Assembly: GCA_947095585.1 (NCBI GenBank)
Contig: OX352763.1
Span: forward strand, 32,661,462 to 32,725,461
Length of the DNA: 64,000 nt
From: Nephrocerus scutellatus
Lineage: Eukaryota; Arthropoda; Insecta; Diptera; Pipunculidae
Reading direction: 5' to 3'
Translations under genes and position numbers: made by a program
The notes under the pieces: generated by a model
Database searches by the model: none
What the model was told of the DNA's origin: nothing
Seen by the model: the letters and a program-made list of their open reading frames with translations, nothing else
Shown here: in pieces, positions 22,981 through 34,057 of the stretch
Layout of the letters: every line of letters starts with the position of its first letter
How positions within the stretch are numbered: position 1 is the stretch's first letter

Positions 22981-24960
22981 GGCGCGAGGCCAATAACCTA
23001 GCCCGTAAAAAAACTATATTACGGAACCCCAAATCAGCCTCGGATACACTGATAAACGACGACGATCACGGCAACGAAAACGGCGAAACGATTTAAGAAT
23101 ATTATCATGGAACGTACGCTCACTGTATAGAGCTCGAGCTGCACAGCAGCTAGCCGATACCCTGTCTAAATATAACGCTGACATAACAGCACTTCAGGAG
23201 ATGCGGTGGACGGGGAATGGTGTCTTACAAAAATCCGAATATGACATACATTACAGCTGTCAGGCAAGGCATCATGTGCTCGGGATGGGGTTTCTAGTCA
23301 GCAAAAGAATGAAACCCACCGTTATCGGCTTTAAATTTGGTCGTTGCGAGTACAAGGTTTGCGCGTAAAAATATCCACAAAGCCACCTGGGTATCTCCTA
23401 ATGGAGCCACTCGCAACCAGATGGACCACGTGTTGATAGACCGCCGCCACAACTCGAACCTGATGACGGTACGAACGTACCGAGGTGCCAACGTATACTC
23501 GGACGAGTGCGGATTGAACCATCACGAAAGACAGCATCCGCGAAACAGATTCGAGTCAACACGGCTGCCCTTCGCACCAGAAACAACTACGGTCAAGCTG
23601 TAGGACTCGCCCTAAATGCAGGGAGAGTAAGTCCTGTGGCTAAAATGCCGGGCGTAGAAGAGAAATGGACACGCCTTAAGAATACTGTCATTAACACTGC
23701 TGACTCCATCTTAGGCAGTAGTCGTAGAGATCGGAACGACTGGTTCGATGGCTTATGTTAGCTAGCGACTGAACGTAAGAATGTTGCGTACCGAGCAATG
23801 CAATAAACTCATAGAACGCTGGCACGCGGAGATGAATATAAAGAGATCAGAACATATGCAGTTCACCGGCGAAAAAAAGCAGCCTGGGAGAAGAATATCG
23901 TCCGTGAACTAGAGAAGTACATATACCGAGGACCGCGCCAGGCGTGGAAGTTCTACCAAAGAGTCCGCGGTATGATGCAATATACACCGCATTGCACATA
24001 CTGCAAAGACAAAGAGGGTAATCTGATCTCCAAGGCATCTTAGAGCGATGGGAAGAGCACTTTCATGAGTTGCTTAATGGCCAGCTAACAGAGGAGTTGG
24101 AGGCTCCATCAATGACCGAAGACCACACTATGCTGCCGCCACCAAGCATAGACGACATCGAAATCGAAAATCGGCTCAAAAATAATAAGACCCCGTGATC
24201 TGATGGTATCCCAGCGGAGCTGATTAAAACAGGAGGCCATGGAAGCTATCATCGAAAAGGTCAAACCAGCTGCACCTGGCTAGGCTATCGCATCTCAACC
24301 GGCGAATTTAAAGTGATATGCTATGCAGATGACGCAGTTCTCATTACTGAAACGAAAGACAATTTGCAAAGATTGCTATATAAACTTGAAAAAGCAGCAG
24401 GTTATATCGGTTGATAAAACCAAATCAATAGTTATATAGTTAACAATAAACCAATAGAGCAAGTCCTACAATTCACCTACCTAGGTTACCATATAATAAG
24501 CAGCAGAGATTTGAAAAAAAGAAGCAAAAGCACAATCAAACAAAGCCGCTACAATCTCCGGCTGTCTAAAAAATACTATATGGCGAAATAGATATACAAA
24601 ACTTGCATCCGGCCAATAATAAAAAACGCAACAGAAACTTGTGCAGACCCCAGCACAACTCAACAGATGACACAGTCGAGATGAACATCTTTTTTAAGAT
24701 CTATTGCTGGATACGCATGCCTAGATAGAAAAACGAACACCGAAATACGCGAAATCTGCAAAGCAGACGATATCACGCGATTGACGAGAACCAGAAGAAG
24801 GACGTCAAGAGACCACGTCCAAAGGTTACCTCAAAATAGCTTGGCAAAATGGCACTAGAAGGCACAATAAACAACCCGCGGCCACAAGGACGCCCACCGA
24901 AAAGTTCAATATATTTAATTATCACATTTAAATACGTTGTTAAAGAACAGGATGTAATCC
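22980..24960 (+). pseudogene. RTE-like LINE, endonuclease plus RT, internally deleted
   Basis: The endonuclease starts at about 23092 with LRILSWNVRSLYRARAAQQL and KYNADITALQEMRWTG, and reaches RMKPTVIGFK. It then jumps at about 23340 to LVVASTRFARKNIHKATWVS and MDHVLIDRRHNSN, so most of the middle of the endonuclease is lost. The linker and RT are damaged: GPRQAWKFYQRVRG near 23935, a broken palm around 24300, and the C-terminus ATETCADPST, NTEIREICKADDI near 24740. It ends in a long (GAA)n tract, consistent with the microsatellite 3' tails of RTE-type elements. Confidence 0.83.
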
Positions 24961-24968
24961 TAAATAAA

Positions 24969-25086
24969 GAAGAAGAAGAAGAAGAAGAAGAAGAAGAAGA
25001 AGAAGAAGAAGAAGAAGAAGAAGAAGAAGAAGAAGAAGAAGAAGAAGAAGAAGAAGAAGAAGAAGAAGAAGAAGAAGAAGAAGAAA
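24969..25086 (+). repeat. (GAA)n microsatellite, about 39 units
   Basis: Uninterrupted GAA repeats at the 3' end of the RTE-like LINE. Most likely the element's own tail, later expanded by slippage. It creates an artefactual polyglutamate frame. The minus-strand LINE at 45188-46785 also ends in GAA repeats. Confidence 0.95.
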
Positions 25087-25740
25087 ATCAGTACAGTATC
25101 AGTTTCGACAATCTGTTAATAGTCTTAAAGATCATCAAGAATGTTCGAAAAATATTAACACTGACTGTATATATGTTCTTTTTCGACGTCGAGTGCAGCC
25201 TGCTACACATGGCTTTGTGACACATACATAATAGTCAATAGAATACCAAATGTGACTTAAGCTCGTGAAGTTTTAGTGATTAAGACATAACGGATGTATT
25301 CATAGACATTTTATAGCAATACAAATCAAGCTGTACACTGGGTGATTATACAATTCTGGTAAAATGAATAACTTGAAAAAATTAATTGAGTCAAACTATA
25401 CATTTTTTTCTCCTAAGATTTCGTCATAAGTAACATAAAATTGTAGTGAACATTTTAATCAGTCTTTCACTTAAGGTTAGTGGAGAATGAAATTTCATAA
25501 AATATAATATATTATTTTTGAAAGATAAGCTGCGGGGTACATCAGTTTATCATAAATAGAATTTATATTTTATTTAATTCAGTGCTGAGTAAAAAAATTT
25601 TACTTATTCCGAAACATTCAATTGTTTATTAGTTATTTAGTATATGCATATTTAAAATATTTTATTCAATTAACATGAAAAGAAAAGAAAACAACCCATA
25701 AAAATAAAATTTTTCATGTAAATTCTCTAATAGGAGATGA
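25087..25740. other. No recognisable gene
   Basis: AT-rich spacer between the GAA tract and the repeat array. Confidence 0.4.
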
Positions 25741-26580
25741 TGTGTTAAAATTTGAAGAAAATCGAGCTAATTTTTAAAAAATTTATATGGGCACCCCTCG
25801 GACCTCAGGGCCTCACTCCAAAAACTTTACAAAAAATTTTGTCCATCGGAGATACACACGTATATAAAATTTAAAAAAAATCGGGTTAAGTTTTTTAAAA
25901 AATTTGTTGGGGCCCCATGACTCTCCAAACCCTGTCACCAAAATTGTTGCAAAAAGGTGTTGCCCTTCGGAGATACACACGTATATAAAATTTAAAAAAA
26001 AAATATCGGGTTAATTTTAAAAAAAAAAATGTTTGGGGCCCAATGACCCTGGGGCCCGGGGTCTCCAAATTTTTTACAAAAAGTGTTTTTCATCGGAGAT
26101 ACATACGTATATAAATTTAAAGAAAATCAGGTTAATTTTTTTAAAAAAAGTTATGGGGCCACAAGACTTTTTTTTTAAAAAAATATTGTCTATCGGAGAT
26201 ACAAATGTGTATTAAATTTGAAGAAAATCGGGATAATTTTTTTAAAAAAAGTTATGGGGCCCCACGAACCCGGGCCAGGGGTCTCCACAATTTTTACAAA
26301 AATTGTTGTATATCAGAGATACACAAGTGTATAAAATTTGAAGAAAATCGAGTAAAATTTTGTAAAATATTTGTAGGGGAGCCCACCGACCCCGTGGCCC
26401 GAGGGTCTTCAAATTTTAATAGAAAGTGTTGTCATCGGAGATATGCATATGTGCAAATTTCAATAAAATAGCACTTTGGGAAGTGGGTCAAAAATTTATC
26501 GCAAGATTCCATGACACACAAATCCACAAATCCACAAACCCACAAACACACGGACAAGTGAAGTTAATATACAGAATTTA
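25741..26580 (+). repeat. Dispersed ~115-bp tandem repeat element, largest array
   Basis: About six units. Each carries TCGGAGATACACACGTATAT, AAATTTGAAGAAAATCGGG, a T/A run, GGGGCCCCATGACC-like GC block, GGGTCTCCAAATTTTTAC and AAAAGTGTTGT. After the last unit there is a unique segment ending CGGACAAGTGAAGTTAATAT at about 26551-26572, whose complement is the start of the inverted copy at 10431. Thus the array is part of an element with at least one fixed end. Confidence 0.82.
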
Positions 26581-26589
26581 AAAAGGGGC

Positions 26590-29265
26590 AAAGATTGAAC
26601 GGTATAGCATACAAAAACTCATAAATAAATAAAAATAAAGAAATAAATAATAAAATAACAACACAACATATTGTGGTAAAATCCTTAACATTCCAAAGCA
26701 TAAAATATAACAAGCAGGAAGTCCTAAAAATGATTCAATATTGTCAAGATCAATTGAGAACAGCAAACAGCGTTCAACCTTTTATTAAAAGGAATTAATG
26801 TTTTGCGTGGTTCTGGTATCGTATATGGTAGTTTATTAAAATATGTTGGTGAAGTAACTAAGAAAAAATTCAAGAAATGAGTTCTGTGTGCAAAAGGGAC
26901 TTTTACAAATAAAAAATCATTGACACGCAAATTATAAACGCTTGAGTATCTGGTAGAAATATTACCAATTCGTATAAAGTATTCTCTAAGTACTTTAAAT
27001 ATATACAAGTGGTAGAATGCCAAGATCGCAAAAAAGAGGCCAAGTATGGGTAAGGCGGCTTTTACTACATATGATGCGCACAATGTGCTCCGCCCCAGAC
27101 TAGAATGGCTTACTGAAGTTTCGAGTTAGCTAAGCCATAGTAAATCATAGTCATAGTGGAACAATATTGTTTGAAATGGTACATTTTCCGCGTAACCAGC
27201 GTCATATATGATATTAATGATTGTATGTGGGCTTTCCAGTTCAAGTTAAAGTGAATAATAACTCCAAGATATTTAAAGACTCGAAAGACTCGATAAATTC
27301 TGCACAATTTAACTTTTTGTTAATCAAACGCATTTAGGGTCGTAATGCGCGCGTTTTATTACAAAAAAAAAAATTAAACTTAAGAATTTTATATAAAAAT
27401 TGCAAAATATTTGAGAAAAAAAACCATAAACAACGATAAACGATACACGGTACAATTAAAACCATGCCAACGCAAATAAAATATTAATGTGTGTATTTCT
27501 GTATTTGCGTTTCCGAGTATATATACAACTTATAATGCAAGTTAAATTGTTGAATTGTGTCCAGTGGAATTGTGTCAAGTGGAGTTGTGCTAGTGGAATC
27601 GTCCAGTTACCACATTTCCGGATATCTTAAAGATCATAGCTTTAGTTTTTTCACTGACTAATAGTTTGTGATGTGCGAACCAGTGTCTTAATTTAATGGG
27701 ATCTACGCATTGGTACGTGGAAAAACCATTATAAGTAAAAGCAATATCATCAGCAAAAGCTGTGAGGCAACCTTTTGAAGTTTTGGTAAAATAATGAGTT
27801 AATATAAATTAAGAATAATAGAGGGCCGAACACAGAGCCTTGTGGTACACTGTTCTTCAATTGCTGATAACGGCAGAACCATGCATTTATTTTAACTTTT
27901 TGTTCCCTATCTATTAAATAAGACACCAACCAGTCATACATTTGGCCCCTATAACCGGCATGATATAACTTATCTAAAAGTAGTTCATGATCAACAATGT
28001 CGAATGTTTTTTTCATATCTATAAATAATGTCGCTGTCGACTGACTTTTATTAAGTTCTTTATACATATGACAACACACTTTTTTCACACGCCCATAGAC
28101 GAAAGTGACTATTTCATCCACTATAAACTAGCTTCGAAAGTAGCAGTTATACACACTAGTGAGTTAACATATAAAATTCTTTTGTTATTTACTACAGTCA
28201 CAGCAAACCCACATTCCCAGAGTAATTTTGCATTGTGCATAACCGGCTTAGCAGAAAAACCGGTTTTGGTCGTGTGAAAAATTAGTCGTAGAAAAGTGCT
28301 CATCGTGCTCGTTAAATTGCCGCACTTGGCTACCGCCTCGTGCTTTAAGCTTCTAACTCGCACAATAAACTACACTTTCCTCGCTCGATATGTAATATAC
28401 TATAAGATAGCATCTTTAGTTGATTTACGAGATCGAAACCTAAATTGTTCTTCCGCAAAAACGTTATTTCCATCTAAGAACGAAACCATCCGCGATTTAA
28501 CTATTTTATTCGAAAAGTTAACTGAATGTAGGAAGCAGAGCCAATTTTGTATTAACCTTTTTGTGTAAGGGAATAACTAGACTTTGGAAATTTACCGGTA
28601 GCAATTTTTAGGTTAAAACGATAGCACAAGACATCTACGACATACCATACGAGTACTAATACTTTTTAAAAGGTTATTAGAAATACCGTCACTGGAGCTG
28701 GAGTTTTTACTTTCTAAGCTTAATATCTGTTTGTAAATACCAACAGGGGTAATTAAAATAAATCCGAAGCTATTCGTCTGGTATCTTTCTTCAATTCAAA
28801 GATGTGCAGAGAGATTGCAGTTGCAGCCATCATGCTGGTGGATCGTTGGCTTTAATTTGACTGAAATATCCACAAAGTTATCATTGAATCCATTAGCTAT
28901 GCTACAATCGTCTGAAATCACTGCATTATCAATATATAAGCTTTGGATTGCGGTAGATTTATTTCCTTTACCTAGTAAATTGTTCATAACTTTTCATTAT
29001 TTCTTGATAATTCCCCTGTAACGATGGAATTGGTTTGTGAAATGCAGATCTCGAGCCTCTGCAACCTGTTTCTTGATTGTCTTACAAAGTGTTTCATAGG
29101 CTATTTTAAGTCTTAGGTTTTGAGGATATCGTTTTAAGTTTTTAGCTAGGAAGGAACTTTTTCCTTAATTTGTTCAAGCAATTTTTGTGACATGCTTCCA
29201 AAAATGTTTGCGAGTTAGAGTGGGATATCGAAGTATATTTCTTAATATGACTTGTTAAAATCGAA
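26590..29265 (-). pseudogene. CR1/Jockey-like LINE ORF2, minus strand
   Basis: Reading right to left: linker YETLCKTIKKQVAEARDLHF (about 29080), MNNLLGKGNKSTAIQSLYID, IATGKFPKS (28590), FLDGNNVFAEEQFRFRSRKS (28450), an inserted block, then ATLFIDMKKTFDIVDHELLL (28020) and NSVPQGSVFGPLLFLIYINS (27840), catalytic TAFADDIAF at about 27740, VFKYLGVIIHFNLNWKAHI (27270) and a C-terminal region to 26724 with LRVNDFLFVKVP and AHRTHFLNFFLVTSP. The active-site FADD is intact but frames change at least four times. An AT-rich segment at about 27330-27590, with four GAATTGTGTCMAGTG-like repeats, also breaks it. Confidence 0.85.
28071..28387. mobile_element. 317-bp unclassified insertion in the CR1-like LINE
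   Basis: This block splits the LINE between the codons for STKDAIL and HMYKELNKS, which should be a few residues apart. A possible 5-bp target duplication ATATG is at 28066-28070 and 28388-28392. It has no terminal inverted repeat that I can see and no coding frame of note. It contains AACCGGCTTAGC and AAACCGGTTTTGG motifs near 28240. Confidence 0.5.
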
Positions 29266-29400
29266 ATAAAGATGTCATAATATTAAGACGGATCATTTTC
29301 AAGCAGAACAGGCTCCCATCTTCATTCTTTGATTTGTTTTTATCCAGACATTATCCCGTAATAAATGCATTATAGCATCGGGTTAAATAGAGACACTAAT

Positions 29401-29529
29401 AGCACTTTTGATATGCTTGGTACAGTGAAGGATTGGTGTCCCATTTATACAGCGTTCTCTGGTTTTCGTCGAGAACGCTGTCGAAATGAGACACCAAATC
29501 TTCACTGTACCCAGCAAATCGAAAGCGCT
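29401..29529. other. Long hairpin with 59-nt arms (possible small-RNA precursor)
   Basis: Arm 1 is 29401-29459 and arm 2 is 29471-29529, separated by an 11-nt loop. About 49 of 59 positions pair, with mismatches scattered and no indels, so the folded transcript would be one continuous stem. Core halves are GGTACAGTGAAGGATTGGTG and its near-complement. It lies about 340 bp upstream of the SDR gene 2 promoter. It could be a hairpin-RNA (endo-siRNA) or miRNA-like precursor, or a small fold-back element; there is no expression evidence. Confidence 0.75.
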
Positions 29530-29810
29530 GCAGACGAGCTTTTTAAAGTACATATTTCTAATTTTGATAATTGCAATAAGCAGAGCTTCTACAACCAAGC
29601 GACACTAAAAAAATAGAAAAAATTTTTATTGTTTGACTTTAAATGAAAGCGCTCAATGCATCACCCTGTTGTGCACGCGGAAACAAAACTATTTAGTAAA
29701 TTGTTTTTTGCAAAAAGCAAAAACATGATTTTTTCTTACTTTGTATAAAAAAAACTGTACGACTATAAACAGATTCCTACCAAAGGTGTCAATCCATTGG
29801 CAAGGCGGGC
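29530..29810. other. Spacer upstream of SDR gene 2
   Basis: AT-rich, nothing recognised. Confidence 0.35.
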
Positions 29811-29876
29811 GATAACATCGTGAAAAAGTTCAGTAGTACTGCCGCCTATGCACAAAGTCTATGCATGCATCAGTTT
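29811..29876 (+). promoter_or_regulatory. Putative promoter of SDR gene 2
   Basis: GATAAC at 29811-29816 and an initiator ATCAGTTTG with its A at 29872, 55 nt before the ATG. No TATA box at the expected place. Confidence 0.48.
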
Positions 29877-29926
29877 GAATTGATTTGACGAGCCGAGTAA
29901 ACGTCAGCGAAGCGAAGCGCTTAATC

Positions 29927-30807
29927 ATGGACAGGTGGAAGAACAAAGTAGCAGTTGTCACCGGCGCGAGTTCTGGAATTGGAGCTGCATGCTGCAAGGA
30001 TTTGGCAAAAGCTGGAATGATCGTTGTCGGTTTGGCACGTCGAGAAGAACGAATCGTCGAGCTTCGGGATAGTCTTCCAGATGAAATCAGATCGAATTTG
30101 CATGCGATCAATTGTGACGTTACCAAGGAAGAGAATGTCGTCAGAACTTTTGACTGGATCGAGAAGAATATCGGTGGTGTTGATGTGCTTGTTAACAATG
30201 CCGGTGTTACACGGCCTAGCCTATTAGTTTCCGATAATAATACTGCCGATCTAAGAGCGATCCTCGATACCAATGTCATGGGTGTAGCCCTGTGTACACG
30301 AGAGGCTTTCCGCTCAATGAAAAACCGGAATGCCAATGGACACGTCGTCATTATTAACAGTATCGTTGGGCATAAAGTACCGCAAATGATAAATGGTTTG
30401 ACATATAGTATTTATCCCGCGTCGAAATACGCGATAACCGCTATGACAGAAGTCTACCGGCAAGAGTTCCTGATCAACAAAACCAAAGTAAAAGTCACAG
30501 TGAGTAACAATAAATTGTGTACGCATGTGTGACCCTTGGCACTAATAAATATTTTGACTTTCCAGAGCATCAGTCCTGGAGCTGTAGACACTGAGATTTT
30601 TAATGATGACGTTAGAAAATATCTCTCGGATATGCCCTTGCTACGTCCCGAAGATGTTTCAGACGCGGTCATGTATTGCATTCAAACACCTCCCACCGTT
30701 CAAGTACGTCACATTTATTTAGCAATTGCTATCCTTATTTCTAACAATGAGCCATTTGTTTCCAGATTCATGAACTCATAATTAAGCCAGTAGGAGAGAG
30801 ATTCTAA
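29927..30807 (+). CDS. Short-chain dehydrogenase/reductase, farnesol dehydrogenase/DHRS11-like (paralog 2)
   Basis: Same family and architecture as paralog 1. Exons are 29927-30499, 30566-30703 and 30766-30807 with introns of 66 and 62 bp; 250 residues. The ATG at 29927 is chosen because it matches MDRW in all paralogs; the frame is open 42 nt further upstream but only from a TTG. TGASSGIG 12-19, RR 38-39, VDVLVNNAG 85-93, DTN 114-116, NSIVGH 144-149 (Val for Ala at 147), YPASK 163-167 and SPG 194-196 are all present, so it should be catalytically competent. The TGASSGIG and RR motifs fit NADP(H) use. A poly(A) signal AATAAA is at 30873. Confidence 0.95.
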
Positions 30808-30978
30808 GTACACAGAGTAGGAATATTTAAAATTTTCTAAAATTTTGAAATTTTGAGGTTTACCCAAATAATAATAAATATTAAGTCTCGTATACTCGTA
30901 TTTGTTGTTTATATTGAATTGTTGGTGCATAAAAAATTAACTTTTTTAAGTTTTTCTTTTTAGAGCAATAGTTTATTA

Positions 30979-32133
30979 AGGGCGACTATCGAAGTATTAC
31001 AAAACAAAAGGCTGTAATGTCGTCGTCGTTTATTAATAATATTATTTAAATTTTTAAGAGAATTTTAAAAACATTTCATTTCAAGTGTTACTGCTCGATA
31101 AAGTCACCTTTGGCGTGGATGATAGCATCGAGTCTCTTAACGAAGGCATTGCATACTGCTCGAACGTGACCTGTTGGTATTTTGGTCCATTCTCTACGAA
31201 GAGTTGTCTGTGCATTGCATCCAAACTTTCATGTCTTTTTGTCGACACCTTGGCCTCTAAAATGGACGACCATATCGAGAAGTCCATTAGAAGTTTGGTG
31301 AGTTTGGAGGTCATTGTTGCAAAGAAATTAAAAATTTGGAACATGACTTTCTAAAAATTGTTGTGTCAAACGAGCTTTATGTGATGGTGCTGAGTCCTGT
31401 TGGAATGTCCAGCGGTTGCTACCGAATTTTTTGTATGCCCAAGGTAGTAACGCATCATTTAAAAGCTTTTCCCGGTACACTTATGGACTCACCTTGACGC
31501 CTTTATCGATGAAGACTAGCGGAGAACGACTATTTGGAATTACAGCAGCCCAAACTATCACTGAAGCCGTCGCTTGTTTGCTTGTCGTTGTACTTGTCCT
31601 CTAACCAAACACGTTCATTTTGTTTGTGTACACTTGAAACGTAAAAATATTTTCAACATAAAACACCAAGTTGACGAGATCGTTACATTCGTGCTGACGT
31701 TTTAGCGCTTTGCATCTTTCAAGTCGAACTGCCTTTGGAGACGTTGTTAAATGTTGTACTTTTTGTGTATTGAAGTCCATTTTTCAGAATTCATTTTTTG
31801 GAAGACCACCTCAATGGGATTTTGCGATTCTACCAGCATCGTTGTAATGTGTGATGGTCTGATAAACAAATATTTTATTCTCATTAAAATGCTGGAGACA
31901 ATGGTCGGGTTTGACTTTCAAGTAAAAACTACAATATCAATAACAATACAATGTCCGAGAGGCCAGGACCGGTTGTAGAGCCAAACTTGATGATGACAAA
32001 TATAATAAATACTACTTTTAAATACAACATATATGCCTCCGCAGACTTGTAAACAACATAACAGACAAACGTTTGTCTAAATATGAGCGCGATGTCATCA
32101 GCCGATTGGCAACACTTCGATAGTCGCACCCTG
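30979..32133 (-). mobile_element. maT-type (DD37D) mariner element, degenerate
   Basis: Terminal inverted repeats: GGGCGACTATCGAAGTATTA at the left (from 30980) and, as complement of the right end, GGGTGCGACTATCGAAGTGT, flanked by TA (about 30977 and 32134). The element is about 1.15 kb, a normal mariner length. The TIR start, CAGGGTG, resembles the CCGGGTG of the element at 34058, which has the same transposase type. Confidence 0.75.
31080..31780 (-). pseudogene. maT-type transposase remnant
   Basis: Minus-strand fragments read KVQHLTTSPKAVRLERCKAL, then NKMNVFG, VIVWAAVIPNSRSPLVFIDK, LLPWAYKKFGSNRWTFQQDS, APSHKARLTQQFLESHVPNF and PPNSPNF near 31250. The second catalytic Asp (QQDSAPSHKA) is visible; the third (NPLD in the relative at 34-35 kb) is replaced by N-W after PNF, and the sequence changes frame repeatedly. 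No function remains. Confidence 0.75.
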
Positions 32134-32699
32134 TATATTGACGAAAATTACTTGAATGGACTCCTCTTTAGTGTTGCTTCAGTACTAACTTTGTATTTAA
32201 ATTGATATAGAAAATAAATGCTCAATTGAGAGTGTTAATAGAACTTCCATGGATCTTACTTATCACTCAACATCACTTTTAATTGAAATGTAAACAAAAA
32301 TTCTTCTTCTTTTCATACAACCGAAAGTATACAACATATGAAGGAAAGTCTCAGTTAAGTATTTAAGTCAATCTTGTATATATTTTGAATAAATAAGTTT
32401 TAACCCAAAATGGATGACACTGGCTCGAAATCGGGACCGGTTGAAAGATTTTTTGCGGGAAGCCAGGAACGGACCCCGGTTGTAGAACCACCAATATGAT
32501 GATTATGAAGTTTTATGGGTCACTTGTTTTAATGCCGAACTATCGGCGCTTAAGTACACCCTTCAGCTGAAAAACTATTAAACACTTCATTGCACAAAAA
32601 ATGTGATCAGTGCACTTGTATACGTACACCAGTCTGACTGTTTTTCAATATTTAGAAGGGGTCTCTTATCTTTCGACTGATGGATTTCATCAATTTCTC
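32134..32699. other. No recognisable gene
   Basis: AT-rich spacer. Two short similar blocks, AGGCCAGGACCGGTTGTAGA (31960) and a GGAACGGACCCCGGTTGTAG block (32469), hint at an unidentified retroelement scrap. Confidence 0.35.
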
Positions 32700-32997
32700 A
32701 ATTTATCGATGTTCTTGTTGCCAGTCTTCGTTAACTATCAATCCCATTTTCGTCGCTTCTTTCTCTCTATGCATGTAAATGCACCATCGTCCATCCATCG
32801 TCGTCCACATATCCGAGCAGTTGGACAGAGTTGAAGAAATCTTTGTCCCTACCGTGGACCTTAGGCTTTCGCACAATTCTCTCTCATATGATACAAAGAA
32901 AAGTGACATGCGACACAACGCATCTTCTTTTTTGATATTGAAGGTCTCGGTCATGTTTTTTCTGACGTTGACGGAAAAAAAATCCATCAATATACAG
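32700..32997 (-). pseudogene. RTE-like RT fragment a
   Basis: The minus strand reads ESLRSTVGTKISSTL, DMWTTMDGRWCIYMHREKEA and TKMGLIVNE, which follow the palm region in RTE-type RTs. It is homologous to fragment b at 33236-33500; the two share GGAAAAAAxATCCATCAATAT ends. Truncated on both sides. Confidence 0.6.
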
Positions 32998-33045
32998 GGT
33001 GTCCCCTAATTCGTCAAGGATAATTTGGGAAATGATTATTAAGTA

Positions 33046-33235
33046 TATTATAGCAAAACAAGTGTTCTACAGTAAGGATCTCCAAGTGTTTGATCTCTTC
33101 AAACAGAGTGCACTTAAGCGCTACGATAGGTGTAATTACTGGGCACTGTCTTATAGAAAAGCATGCAGCAAGGCTTGGTGTATTTTCCAATGACTTCTGC
33201 AGAAGCTGCATGGACGAGGAAAAGGAAGAGACCAT
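33046..33235 (+). pseudogene. RNase H LINE C-terminal fragment (zinc knuckle), copy 2
   Basis: The plus strand gives LQVFDLFKQSALKRYD, GVITGHCLIEKHAARLGVF and NDFCRSCMDEEKEETILHLL, in slightly different frames. The FC-x2-C-x8-H-x-L knuckle is the same family as at 47390-47700 and 61180-61986. It abuts an RTE-like fragment of opposite orientation at about 33235. Confidence 0.68.
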
Positions 33236-33500
33236 TCTTCACCTTCTCTGCAAGCTCTATGCTTGCAAATGCACCAGTAACAGTTCGCTGGGTTCTGCCT
33301 ATGACATCGATGTTGTCCGCATATGCGAGATTGAAGAAAACTTTGCCTCTATCGTGGACTTAAGAGTTTCGCACATTTATCTCTAATGTGATACACAGAA
33401 GTCAAATACAACACAGCTCATCATCTTTATTGATATTAAAGGTCCCAGTCAGGTTTTTCCTGACCTTCACGGAAAAAAGATAATCCATCAATATATAACC
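33236..33500 (-). pseudogene. RTE-like RT fragment b with YADN
   Basis: The minus strand reads IAYADNIDVIGRTQRTVTGA then FASIE. This is the catalytic palm motif YADD-I-D, with the second Asp changed to Asn, so the copy is dead even before counting its truncation. Related to fragment a. Confidence 0.7.
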
Positions 33501-34055
33501 AGTTTAGCAGGAATGACAAAACTGGACACAGTTTGTGTTTTTCTTGTATTTATAGCTTGTCTTAATAAATGGCTATGAAACTGATAAAAAGGTGGCGCCT
33601 ATCGATTTGGACTTCTTGGGTCTTTTCGATGATATTCCGTAGTGTGATTGTGCCTACGAATATTCAAACTTCACGCCAGCACTCTGGTGGTCTGACCTTT
33701 TTTCCAACAATTAATGTTTATGAACCAGTTGATTGATTGAATGTTAGAATAGGGTTAAAATTAAAGATAGCTATATTGTTCTCTGACGACTAACTACTCG
33801 TACTTATAGCTTTCGGACGAAATTCTGAAATGATGTTGAGCTTACTAGAAAAATTAAGTTATTTATAAATACATTATATGTAGTATATGAACTGGTATAA
33901 GAGAGAATAGAAACTCCATACCAATCAAAAAAGCTCAGAAGACATGTAAATGTGGAATAGCTACCGAATGTTACCGAACGTTGCTAATATCAGAGATTGA
34001 AAATTTTAAACCCAACTAGAGCTGTTAAAAGTTTGTATCAACTAAAATTTTATTT
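33501..34055. other. No recognisable gene
   Basis: AT-rich spacer with no repeat or coding signal seen. Confidence 0.35.
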
Positions 34056-34057
34056 TA

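Noticed and set aside
24849..25220. Open frame with a long polyglutamate run
   Set aside because: The run is the (GAA)n tail of the RTE-like LINE; the flanks are the end of the LINE and AT-rich spacer.
29830..30351. Long minus frames opposite the SDR first exons (also opposite genes 3 and 4)
   Set aside because: Recurring antisense shadows of the conserved SDR coding sequence; the plus frames carry all motifs and splice sites.
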